Origin: Closterium sp. NIES-65
Taxonomy: Eukaryota; Streptophyta; Zygnematophyceae; Desmidiales; Closteriaceae
NCBI GenBank assembly: GCA_948144175.1
Contig: CANXME010002001.1
Coordinates: 3,224,501 to 3,288,500 of the forward strand
DNA: 64,000 nt
Direction of reading: 5' to 3'
Positions within the stretch are counted from its first letter, which is position 1. Every line of letters starts with the position of its first letter. Positions 45,405-54,831 of this stretch are shown piece by piece. Under the pieces are notes generated by a model. The model ran no database searches, had not been told where the DNA came from, and saw only the letters and a list, made by a program, of their open reading frames with translations. A program made the position numbers and the translations under genes.

Positions 45405-45529
45405 TGATAAGAAACGAGGAATGAATGCATTGAGCAGAATGAGGAGTACAAGTAGTAAACCCTAAGTGTTGTACCCCATATGAACTGCCCCACTACAGCC
45501 TACACAGACTATAGCATATATGCCTGACA
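45405..45529 (-). repeat. E5 5' LTR
   Basis: 125 bp; one substitution and a 1-bp indel from 38230-38355; AAGAC follows. Confidence 0.92.
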
Positions 45530-46580
45530 AAGACGTCGGCCTCGTGCAGCTGTAAGTCGACACACGAGCGCATATTAACAGTATATAAGTAAGGCGTTCG
45601 TTAGTAATGTTCCCGTTTTTCATATTCAGGATGAGTAGTGTGGACACAATCGTGATGACAACAAAAGAGGAGAAGATAGCGTCCCTCGTTGCTGAAATCA
45701 AGGATCCTTTGCACAAGTCTCGCAGAGTGTGCAAGGGTGGTTCGGGGGACTCTGTTTGTCGACTGCCTGTTTTTCGATCATGTCTCTCGCGCGAGTACGA
45801 ATGCGACGAGCATGGATCCTCATCGATCACCCAAATTGACGATGTCACCGTCACGCTTGTCGTAAAAGAGAGCGGTAAGTACCGTATGCATATGTTTTGT
45901 GTACAATCTTGCATGTTGTATTCTCGCAATAAGGTTTGCTATAATGTCTTCCTATTTTTCCAGTGTCATACACGGCTCAAGCGCATGGCTTGGTTATTCA
46001 ACCGAGCATTTTGACCAAGGTGGTCCCGCATCTTCATATGTCCACCTTTCTCTCTTTGCCCTCGGAGGAGCGCCAACGCATGTTGGCCGCTCTTCGAGGT
46101 CGTTGGCTTGTAAAGGTACGTTGTATTACATTTACAACGGATGTGTTGTGTACCAACACTTATATCTATCATCTACACTATCTAAAACCTTATATTTGAG
46201 TTGTGACAAGTTAAACTTCGTTCCCATTTCATGTACACCTTCATTTCTCTCAACTTGACTTCGTTCTTGCTTTCATTCCTTCCCTCGTTCCCTCTTTTCC
46301 TTCTATCAGTTTTTTATGTTTCCTCTTTCCTTCCTTCTCTAATCTCTTTTTTCGTCTTTTTCTCTCCTTCCCTGCTTCCCTTCTTTCCTTCTCCTTTCCT
46401 TTGTTTTGACAGATTCACTTTGGTCTTGAGGAAGGGCGCGTCATCAAGACCATACTTGATGTTACGAGCGCCTCGCAGTCAAGTGCGACTCCTGTCAACT
46501 TTCACACGTCGAGCACACAACCATCCTCAACACCTACAAAGAGGAGGTTTGATGTGCGTGTATTGATGATTTTGTACTAA
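45530..46580 (+). pseudogene. Unrecognised multi-exon gene, right part
   Basis: The exon cut by E5 resumes at 45535 (VGLVQ) and ends at 45551 with donor GTAAGT. Next exons: 45630-45874 (VDTIVMTTKEEKIASLVAEI; donor GTAAGT), 45964-46115 (SYTAQAHGLVIQPSIL; donor GTACGT) and 46413 to TAA 46578-46580 (IHFGLEEGRVIKTILDVTS). All borders are GT-AG and all phases agree from 37912 onward when E5 is ignored. Introns have pyrimidine-rich 3' ends. The product is not recognised; the C-terminal part is Ser/Thr-rich. Pol II genes of this type could still run without E5 on another chromosome copy. Confidence 0.62.
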
Positions 46581-46665
46581 TAATTTGACTGTCTCAAAAT
46601 TATATAACTTATTACTGTGTTTTCAACTTACGTCTGAATTTTGTATTTCTTTGCAACGGCTGTGA

Positions 46666-46806
46666 TGTTAGAATCCCAACCACTAGACCATTGGGATAAA
46701 AGGGCTTGTTTCAGTAGCGGGTCAGTGCGCCCATAACCCCCCAGGCGAACGCGCCTGTAACCCTCTCCAGGATCAATCGGGCATCCAGAGTGCAGATCTA
46801 CTGACA
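46666..46806 (-). repeat. TRIM 3' LTR
   Basis: 141 bp. It differs from the other copy by one base (GAG versus CAG near its right end). Confidence 0.9.
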
Positions 46807-46869
46807 CCCCCCCACACTGGGAGGCCCAGGACTAAGCACAGCGGCAACGGCCTACATGTGCATACACCG

Positions 46870-46924
46870 GGAATTGAACCCGAGACCGCTCTGATACCAT
46901 GTTAGAATCCCAACCACTAGACCA
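46870..46924 (-). promoter_or_regulatory. tRNA-like A and B boxes across the TRIM LTR/primer-site junction
   Basis: On the minus strand TGGTCTAGTGG (46914-46924) fits the pol III A box TRGYNNARNNG. GGTTCAATTCC (46870-46880) fits the B box GGTTCRANNCC. The spacing of 33 nt is that of a tRNA gene. A full cloverleaf is not obvious, so I call boxes only. Confidence 0.5.
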
Positions 46925-47040
46925 TTGGGATAAAAGGGCTTGTTTCAGTAGCGGGTCAGTGCGCCCATAACCCCCCAGGCGAACGCGCCTGTAACCCTCT
47001 CCAGGATCAATCGGGCATCCACAGTGCAGATCTACTGACA
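46900..47040 (-). repeat. TRIM 5' LTR
   Basis: 141 bp, adjoining the primer site on the minus strand; followed by TGTGA. Confidence 0.9.
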
Positions 47041-47419
47041 TGTGAAGCCCAAGACCCGTGGAGCTGACTAAGAGAAGTCTTGGTTAATTCATGGCACAAA
47101 AAACATGTCAATTCAGAAAACATGGGTGGGAGATTGACTAGACAGAACTTATCTCGCTTTGGGTTTCTATATACTTTATATCGTCAACCGCATTGCTAAT
47201 GCTTGCGTGATTAACTATTTTTGTGCGAATGCGTATGGTTCTGTGTGTGTGGTTGTATATGTGCGTGCATGTGTATCTATATATGCGTATGTGTGTGTAT
47301 ATGTGTGTGTAAATTCTCCATAGCAATAACAATGCATGTCTGCAAACTTTAAAAATGGGGTTCAATTCTATCATTTCTCATTGGTTCATTGGCGCACTCA
47401 GTGACTCGTGTGTTTGCCA
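47041..47419. other. Spacer between TRIM and E6
   Basis: AT-rich sequence with a GT/AT-rich stretch at about 47230-47310 (GTGTGTATATGTGTG). It may be 3' flank of the interrupted gene. No gene is seen. Confidence 0.6.
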
Positions 47420-47544
47420 TGTCAGATTTATATGACACAGCTACTGTAGGCTATAGTGGGGTAGCACATATGGGGTACAGTTTTGTAGGGTTTGTACTTG
47501 TACCCAACTTTCCCTTAGTCATTCTCATTCCTCGTTTCTTCTCA
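47420..47544 (+). repeat. E6 5' LTR
   Basis: 125 bp, TGTCAGATTTATATG...CTTCTCA, core TGTAGGCTATAGTGGGGTA; primer site TGGTATCGAGC follows. Confidence 0.93.
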
Positions 47545-48510
47545 TGGTATCGAGCAGGTTCCCTAGTGGGAATGATTCCTAGGGCCCACCACCACGAAAT
47601 TTTTTTTTTCCCTGCCCGGAGCGCGCTTCGCTCCGGCCCGAGTCGCGCCCCGTGTGCTCTCCCTACCATCGCGCCCTCGCTAGGCCCCTCACGGCCCCGT
47701 CGCGTCGCCCTTAGCGGCCCTCTCACGGCTCCCTAGCGCCGCCCTTACGGCCCGTCGCGCCGCCCTTACGGCCTCTCGTGCCGCCCTTACGGCTCCTAAC
47801 GCCGCCCCTACGGCCCAGCGAGCCGCCCCTTACGGCCCCTTAAGGCCCCTCACGCTACCCTTACGGGCCCTCCCGCGGCCCCTACGGCCCCTCCCGCCGC
47901 CCGTCGGCCCCTTACGGCCCCCTCGCGGCACCTCGAGCCGCCTTCCGCGGCCTCCTCACGGCCCGTCGCCGCCCTCGGCGGCCCCTCGTGGCGCCCTTCA
48001 CGGCCTCTCCGCCGCCCTTCGCGGCCCCTAGCGGCCGGCGACCGCCGTCCCTGAGGCAGCAGCCGCCGCCATCTCTGCAGCAGCAGTCCCCACAGCTCCT
48101 CCGACTGCTGCCGCGGTCGTCACCAGCCACACCAGCCGCCGAGCCGCCCAGCAGCCGAGCAGCCGAGCCGCCGAGCCTCCCAGCAGCCGAGCCGCCAAGC
48201 CGCCGAGCCGCCTAGCAGCCGAACCGCCGAGCCGCCGAGCAGCTCAGCAGCCGACCGCCGAGCCGCCCGAACCGCCGAGTCGCCGAGCCGCCCGAGCCGC
48301 CCGAGCCGCCCGAGCCGCCAAGTCGCCCGAGCCGCCCGAGCCGCCGAGTCGCCGAGCCGCAGTTGCTGCCGAGCCGCCGTACTGCCGAGCCGCCGTACTG
48401 CCGAGCCGCCAAGCCGCCGAGCCGCCCGAGCCGCCCTGTCCGGTAAGAGCAGCGCCTCTATCACTGCACTGCCCTTACCCTACTGTTCGCGCTGCTAGTC
48501 TACTGCTGTC
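47545..48510 (+). other. E6 leader: primer site, hairpin, GC repeats
   Basis: Primer site at 47545; hairpin GTTCCC (47558-47563) and GGGAAT (47568-47573); GGGCCC at 47582-47587; T run near 47600-47609. CCGCCCTTACGGCCC-type repeats fill about 47690-48030, then GAGCCGCCGAGCAGCC-type repeats about 48130-48430. Gag ATG is at 48511. Confidence 0.75.
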
Positions 48511-50092
48511 ATGGCTACCCCTAGTGTCCTCGCCTTTGACGCTGAGGGTCGGGCCATTGACTTTGACGTCTGGGTAGATGACCTGCAGCTTTTCTTACAG
48601 TGCGATAGGGCAGACGGTCTCTCCCTCTTTAACCTCACCTCTGGTGCCTCTCCTACCCCTGCTGCTAATGCTGACGCCACTATTCGCTCACAGTGGGCCA
48701 CACGCGATGCTGCTGCACGTCTTGCTGTGCGTCGCCACCTGCCTACCTCTGAGCGTGCGCACTTTAGCCAGTACAAGAGTGCTCAGACCTTGTACAACGC
48801 TGTAGTTGCACGCTACTCCTCCCCTGCCACTACAACACTGAGCCGCCTCATGCTACCGTACCTCTTCCCTGACCTAGCTGCCTTTCCCACAGTCGCTGAC
48901 CTCATTACGCACCTCCGCACTAGTGACACTCGCTACCGCGCTGCGCTTCCTACTGAGTTCTGCGCCAAGAACCCCCCCCCCCATGTACATCACCCTCTAC
49001 TACATAGTCACCCGGCTCCCTGACTCCCTTCGCGTAGTCAGGGACCACTTCCTCTCAGTTTGCCCCACCACTCTCACCATTGACCTCCTCGAGAAGGCCC
49101 TCCTAGGAGCAGAGAAGAGCATAGTAGCTGTAGGAGCCTCTCGTGGTGACCCTCGCACCCCCATCTTTGAGGGGTGTTCCCCCTCCCCCCTTTTGCCCTC
49201 TGTTGCCTCTACTGCTGCGGCCGACCTCGTTGGTCTTGAGTCGGTCGGTGCGGCGTCTACCCCTAGCGGGAGACGCCGCCCTGGCAAGGGCAAGGGGGGC
49301 AGGGGCGCTGGAGGAGCTAGTGGGGGCGGTGGAGGCGGCGGTGGAGGCGGCGGAGGGGGTGGGAGTGGCGGTGGGGGTGGTGGCGGGGGTGGAGGTGTCG
49401 GTGGCGGCAGTAGAGGCGGAGGCGGCGGCGGTGGTGGCGGTGGGAGCGGAGGTGGCGAAGGTGGCGGCGGTGGAGGAGGCGGTGGCGGAGGCGGTGGAGC
49501 TGGTCGGGGTGGCGCTGCACAGAGGGTCGGCTCCGGTGGTGGTCAGCGCCAGCAGCAGCAGCAGCAGCAACGCACTCGTGACATCCCCACCCCTCAGCAG
49601 CTCCGTCAGTGGTACGCTGCACGCCAGCAGGGTGGGGGTACTGGTCCGTGCACCTACGTCCTACGCACCGGCGACCTCGCAGGTGAGCGGTGCGGGGGTG
49701 CGCACTCCACCCAGCGCTGCTTTGGCCGCCTGACGGACGCTTGGCGTCACCAGTTCCCGGAGGCCGCTGAGATCCCCCGCTGGGGCGAGCTGTCTAGGGC
49801 GGGAGTAGCTGTGTTTGACCTTGACTTTGATGCTATTCTTGCTGCCATGTATGCTGTGACTATTAGTGATGGGGGTGGCTGTTACCGGTGTTTTCCGCCC
49901 GACCCAGGCATTGAGATTGCTGCTCTAGGTACTGGTGAGGCTGCTGCTCTAGGTGCTAGCGAGGCTGCTGCTCTAGGTGCTCGTGCGTCTGCTCCCTCAG
50001 GTGCTGGTGAGTCTGCTCTCTCAGATACTGCGTCGGCTTCGGCCTCCCACACCTTCACCCTTGACTCAGGGGCTTCTCGCTCCTTCTTTTGA
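48511..50092 (+). pseudogene. E6 Gag and start of protease
   Basis: Starts MATPSVLAFDAEG at 48511. The poly-C tract near 48972-48982 has one base more than in E3/E4, shifting the frame; the coding frame from there is open to TGA 50090-50092. The Gly-rich run is at about 49315-49495. The Cys/His motif is near 49650-49725. Protease DSGAS is at 50063, with TGA 27 bases later where sisters have CGA (a CpG transition). Confidence 0.9.
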
Positions 50093-53000
50093 GACCGCAC
50101 CATACTCATACCGCTTGGCCGGCCAGTTGCAGTCTCTCTGGCAGACCCCTCTGGGGGTCCTGTCCTTGCTCACTTCTCCACTGTCCTCCCGTGTCCGGCG
50201 GCCCCCTCTGGCACCCTGTCTGACCTTTACCTCCCCTCGTTCTCTACGAACTTGGTGAGTGGTGCTGACCTACAGGATGCGGGGGTTCACCAGTTCACTC
50301 CTGCGAGTCAGCGGGTGACCCACTGCACGGACGCTCGGACAAGCCGACACCTGGCCACGTTTACACGTCGGCCGGGGTCGAGCTTGTACACACTGACCAC
50401 TGCGTCTCCTCCAGTCACTGCGTCCGGTCAGGTAGCTGCGTCGGGTCGGGTGTTTGCTGCAGCGTCCAGGTCTTGTACTGAGTCTGCCCCCTGCTCGTGT
50501 CGCCTCCTGTCTCACGAGACTCTCCTCAGGCACCACCGTCTTGGTCACCCCTCCCTGCTTCGTCTCCGAGGCATGGCCTCTCGTGTCCTTGTCTCTGGTC
50601 TTCCCCGGTCCCTCCCTCCCCTTCCTCCGGGGCCTGGCCCTACCTGCGTCCCCTGTGTGGAGGGGCGGCAGCGGGCTGCCCCTCACTCCTCCCAATTTCC
50701 TCCGACAGAGGCCCCGCTGCAGACGCTTCACATGGACGTGTGGGGCCCGGCCCGCGTCCGTGGACAGGGTCACGAGCGCTACTTCCTGCTGGTGGTTGAC
50801 GACTACTCGCGTTACACCACAATCTTCCCCTTGCGCAGCAAGGGTGATGTCACTGAGGTGTTGATCGACTGGATCCGCGCAGCTCGTCTCCAGCTCAGGC
50901 AGAGCTTCGGCTCGGACTTTCCTGTTCTGCGTCTGCACTCTGACAGAGGCGGAGAGTTCTCCTCTGGCCTTCTGCGAGCCTACTGTCGTGCACGAGGCAT
51001 CCGCCAGACCTTCACGCTTCCGGACTCTCCACAGCAAAAAGGGATTGCTGAGCGCCGCATTGGCATGGTCATGGACGTCGCCCGTACGTCCATGATGCAT
51101 GCGGCTGCCCCCCATTTTCTTTGGCCGTTTGCAGTTCGGTACGCGGTGCATCAGATCAACCTTCACCCCAGGGTCTCCATGCCGGAGACCTCCCCAGCTT
51201 TGCTGTGGACGGGGAAGGTTGGCGATGCGTCTGCGTTCCGTGTCTGGGGATCTCGGGCGTTTGTCCGCGACTTGTCTGCGGACAAGCTGTCCCCTCGTGT
51301 TGCTCCTTGCGTCTTCCTTGGCTTCCCCCCTGACGCGCCAGGGTGGCAGTTCTACCACCCCACCTCTCGCCGTGTTCTGTCCTCCCAGGACGTCACGTTT
51401 GACGAGTCGGACCCCTACTACCGCCAATTCCCATACCGCACTCCGTCCCTCCCCCCGCCACCGCTCTTCCTTGTGCCAGGTCCCCCCCCAGTAGACCCCC
51501 TCCCCCCTCAGGGTCCTGCCCCTTCAGGTGTGTCCCAGGTAGACGCAGACGAGCCTGTCGAGGTTACTGGTGACTCTGGTGCTGCTGAGGGTGCTGAGCC
51601 TGGGGGTGCTGACTCTGGGGGTGCTGAGCGTGTGGGTGCTACGCCAGGGGGTGCTGAGCCTGAGGGTGCTACTACTGGGGGTGCTGAGCCTGGGGGTGCT
51701 GAACCTGGGGGTGCTACCACTGAGGGTGCTGAGCCTGGGGGTGCTGAGCCTGGGGGTGCTACGCCTGGGGGTGTTGAGCCTGGGGGTGCTCCGCCTGGAG
51801 GTGATGAGCCTGGGGGTGCAGAGCCTGAGGGAGCTGGGCCTGCTCGTGTGGCGTCTGGCGGTGCTGGGCCTGGAGGTTCTCCGGGTGCTTCGTCTCGGCG
51901 GGAGCCACTCTCTCCACAGGAGCTGCGTGAGTGGTTTGCCCGGCGCTGGAGGCGTGCTGCTGGAGCTGGAGGTTCTTCGGCTGCTGAGGGTGCTGGTGCC
52001 GCGGGTCCTGGAGGTGCTCGTACTGGGAGTACTGGAGCTGCTGGGCCTGCGGGTACGACTGGAGCTGGAGCTGCTGAGGGTGTTGGCGCTGAGGCTACTG
52101 CTGTCGGTCCTGGAGGAGGTCCTGAAGGGGGTGCTACTGGTGCTGCTGGGGGTACTGGAGCTGGAGGTGCTACTGGCGCTGGTGCTGCCGCTGGGGGTAC
52201 TGGTGCTGTCCCTGCTGTGTCTAGAGTAGCCGCGCGGCCTCGGCCGTACTTCGTTCCGCTCCTTCAGCAAGTTCTTGGTCTCCTGCCTTCTACTGGTCCT
52301 CCTCCTCCCTTAGAGTGTCCACAGCCTGTCCCGTCACAGTTACAGTTACAGCCGGCCTTCCCACTGCCTGCTCCTTCTCCCTACACTAGTCCTACTGGAG
52401 GTCTTGCCGAGCGTCGTGAGCCTGCGTCTCGCCCTGCGTCGCCTGTTCGTGCTGCTCGCGCTAGTGGTTGTGGTTCGCGTCAGCGTCCTCCTACTATCCC
52501 TGGCACGCACCGGATGTCTCTACGTCCGTCCACTGCTCCTCTGCGTGCCCCTTTGCCTTCTCCTCCTGAGTCCTCGCTTCCTGCTCTTGCCGACCCGGAG
52601 TCGGACTATCTTCGTGCTGCCAGTCCTACAGTCACGCGTCTCCTTGGTACTTTTGTCACTAACCCTTCCTTTGAGTCCACTGTTGCGTCTGCCCTAGTTG
52701 CTGAGCTCATCAACTTCGCTGCTCGCTGTCGTCTGGACTACGCTGCTAGTCTTGTCACTGCGTCTGAGACTGTCTGTCCTCCGTCCGTCGGGGGTGAGTG
52801 TGCCCTTGGCACGGACGTCCTTGAGGACAGGCAGGAGGAGTTCCAGTGTTTGGCTGCTGCTTCACCTCATCTCGTGTCCGTACTGCTTACCCTTGAGGGA
52901 GACCCGTATGCACTTGACATCCCGACTCCGCGCTCTTACGCGGAGGCGATAGAGGGTCCCTACTCCTCTCAGTGGCAGGCAACTATGGACACAGAGATGG

Positions 53001-53353
53001 CTTCCTGGAAGTCCACAGGCACCTATGTTGACCAGGTTCCCCCGCCTGGGGCGAACATCGTTAGTGGCATGTGGATTTTCAGGGTGAAGCGGCCGCCGGG
53101 TTCTCCGCCTGTCTTCAAGGCGCGTTACGTGGCTCGTGGCTTCAGTCAGCGGCAGGGAGTTGACTACTTTCAGACCTTCTCTCCCACCCCGAAGATGACC
53201 ACTCTTCGGGTACTGCTGCACATAGCTGCTCTCCGCGACTACGAGCTGCACTCTCTTGACTTCAGCACTGTTTTCTTGCAGGGCAGCGTGCACGAGGAGA
53301 TCTGGCTGCGTCGCCCACCTGGCTTCAGTGGGTCTTTTCCTCTTGGCACCTAG
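50093..53353 (+). pseudogene. E6 protease end, integrase and RT start
   Basis: Open frame of over 1000 codons. LVSGADLQD is near 50252 and HHRLGHPS near 50531. Integrase MDVWGP is near 50731, DDYSRY near 50800, and QQKGIAERR near 51032, where the usual Asn is Lys (AAT to AAA, 51038-51040). A Gly/Ala/Glu/Pro repeat tail spans about 51570-52220. RT then begins with ARGFSQRQG, FSPTPKM and LDFSTVFLQG. TAG 53351-53353 stands where relatives have CAG. Confidence 0.9.
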
Positions 53354-54499
53354 TGGAGCCTCCGGCGGCCAGTCTACGGTCTCCGCCAGGAACCGCGTGA
53401 GTGGCACGACACACTGAGGACTACACTTGCGGCTCTTGGGTTTGCTCCCTCTACTGCCGACCCGTCGCTGTTTCTGCGCACTGACACTTCTTTGCCGCCG
53501 TTCTACATCCTCGTGTACGTCGACGACTTGGTCTTTGCCACAACTGACACTGCTGGACTCGCCCACACGAAGTCCGAGCTGCAGAAGAGACACACGTGCA
53601 CAGACCTGGGTGAACTGCACAGCTACCTTGGCTTGCAGATCACCCGGGACAGAGGACGCCGCACCATTACCCTGACTCAGTCACACATGGTGCAGCAGGT
53701 CCTTCAACGCTTCGGCTTCACGTACTCCTCGCCTCAGGCCCCTCCTCTGCCTACTCGCCACTCGCTCTCAACTCTGCTTTTGGATGAGTCCATAGAGTTG
53801 AGTGGCTCGTACCCAAAGCTTGTTGGCTGCCTCATGTACCTGATGACCTACACACGACCTGACCTTGCATACCCTCTTAGCATTCTCGCACGCTATGTTG
53901 CTCCTGGGAGACACAGACCGGAGCACATGGCTGCAGCGAAGAGGGTGTTGCGCTACCTGTGCCGTACGTCGGGCATGTGGCTTGTGCTTGGAGGGCGGAG
54001 TCCAGTGGTCCTCACTGGGCACGCAGACGCTTCTTGGGCTGATGACCAGGCTACGCAGCGGTCGTCACAGGGTTACACCTTCAGCCTTGGTTCCGGCTCC
54101 GTCTTGTGGCGGGCTACCCGCTCGTCTTCTGTTCTCGGCTCCAGTTGTGAGGCTGACATCTACGCCGGGGCCATGGCTGCAAAGGAGCTTCGCTGGCTCA
54201 CCTACCTGCTGACTGACCTCGGAGAGCCGCCTCGTTCTCCTCCAGTGCTATACGTAGACAACAAGGCCATGTTGGCCTTGTGTCGAGAGCAGAGACTGGA
54301 GCACAGAACGAAGCACATTGCTCTCCGCTACTTCCTTGCTCGTGAGCTACAGCAGCGTGGTCAGCTGCGCCTTGCTTACGTGGCCTCTGTGGCCAACACT
54401 GCTGATATCTTCACCAAGGCACTTGCGCCTTGTGATCATCAGCGCTTCTGTACTCAGCTGGGTCTTGTGCCTACCTTGCCTCACTTGCTCACCCCTTGA
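53354..54499 (+). pseudogene. E6 RT C-terminal part and RNase H
   Basis: Same frame, open to TGA 54497-54499. YVDD is at 53516-53527. RNase H has HADASWADD from 54020, SSCEADIYAG (Glu of SSCEAE replaced by Asp), VDNKAML and EHRTKHIAL. The SSCEAE Glu is widely conserved in copia RNase H, so the change may weaken it. Confidence 0.9.
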
Positions 54500-54706
54500 C
54501 CTTGTTTGTACTATTGCATATATACATACACCTGCTCTTGCTTGTCTAGCCTTATATATATATGTAATCCTGCATGTGAACTGGCCTTGTGGCCTTGAAC
54601 TTGTGCTCGGAATGTGTGGTGACTTTGTGATCCACCCTGAGCTTGCTTTGCTTTGCTTGACTGGTCTTGTGACCCCTTGTTCTCCCCCACTTTGCCTATG
54701 GGGGTG
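54500..54706 (+). other. E6 3' tail and polypurine tract
   Basis: Tail with TA runs; hairpin CCCCCA (54684-54689) and TGGGGG (54699-54704) before the LTR. No gene is seen. Confidence 0.7.
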
Positions 54707-54831
54707 TGTCAGATTTATATGACATAGCTACTGTAGGCTATAGTGGGGTAGCACATATGGGGTACAGCTTTGTAGGGTTTGTACTTGTACCCAACTTTCC
54801 GTTAGTCATTCTCATTCCTCGTTTCTTCTCA
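54707..54831 (+). repeat. E6 3' LTR
   Basis: 125 bp; three substitutions from 47420-47544; TGCCA follows. Confidence 0.93.

Larger units (their letters stand above)
38230..45529 (-). mobile_element. E5: full-length defective Ty1/copia element
   Basis: A 7300-bp minus-strand element with 126/125-bp LTRs and a perfect AAGAC duplication (38225-38229 and 45530-45534). It lies inside a coding exon of the unrecognised gene. The LTRs differ by one substitution and one indel. Stops, frameshifts and a local deletion/duplication near 40380-40510 disable it. Confidence 0.94.
46666..47040 (-). mobile_element. TRIM (miniature LTR retrotransposon)
   Basis: Two 141-bp direct repeats (46666-46806 and 46900-47040) begin TGTTAG and end CTGACA, differing at one position. 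They are flanked by a perfect TGTGA duplication (46661-46665 and 47041-47045). The 93-bp interior has, on the minus strand, primer site TGGTATCAGAGC at 46888-46899 and a G-rich polypurine tract (CAGTGTGGGGGGG) beside the other LTR. No coding capacity. This fits terminal-repeat retrotransposons in miniature of plants, moved by enzymes supplied from elsewhere. Confidence 0.92.
47420..54831 (+). mobile_element. E6: full-length Ty1/copia element
   Basis: A 7412-bp element with 125-bp LTRs differing at three positions and a perfect TGCCA duplication (47415-47419 and 54832-54836). It has one frameshift at the Gag poly-C tract and two stops (TGA 50090, TAG 53351); otherwise the frame is open. Confidence 0.95.

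Noticed and set aside
46666-47040. A true tRNA gene in the TRIM
   Set aside because: A and B boxes fit, but no paired acceptor stem or anticodon arm could be formed by eye.
9289-53353. TAG reassigned to Gln, as in some green algae
   Set aside because: The stops are at different places in each copy, intact copies have CAG there, and the carbonic-anhydrase-like gene ends in TAG at the expected position.
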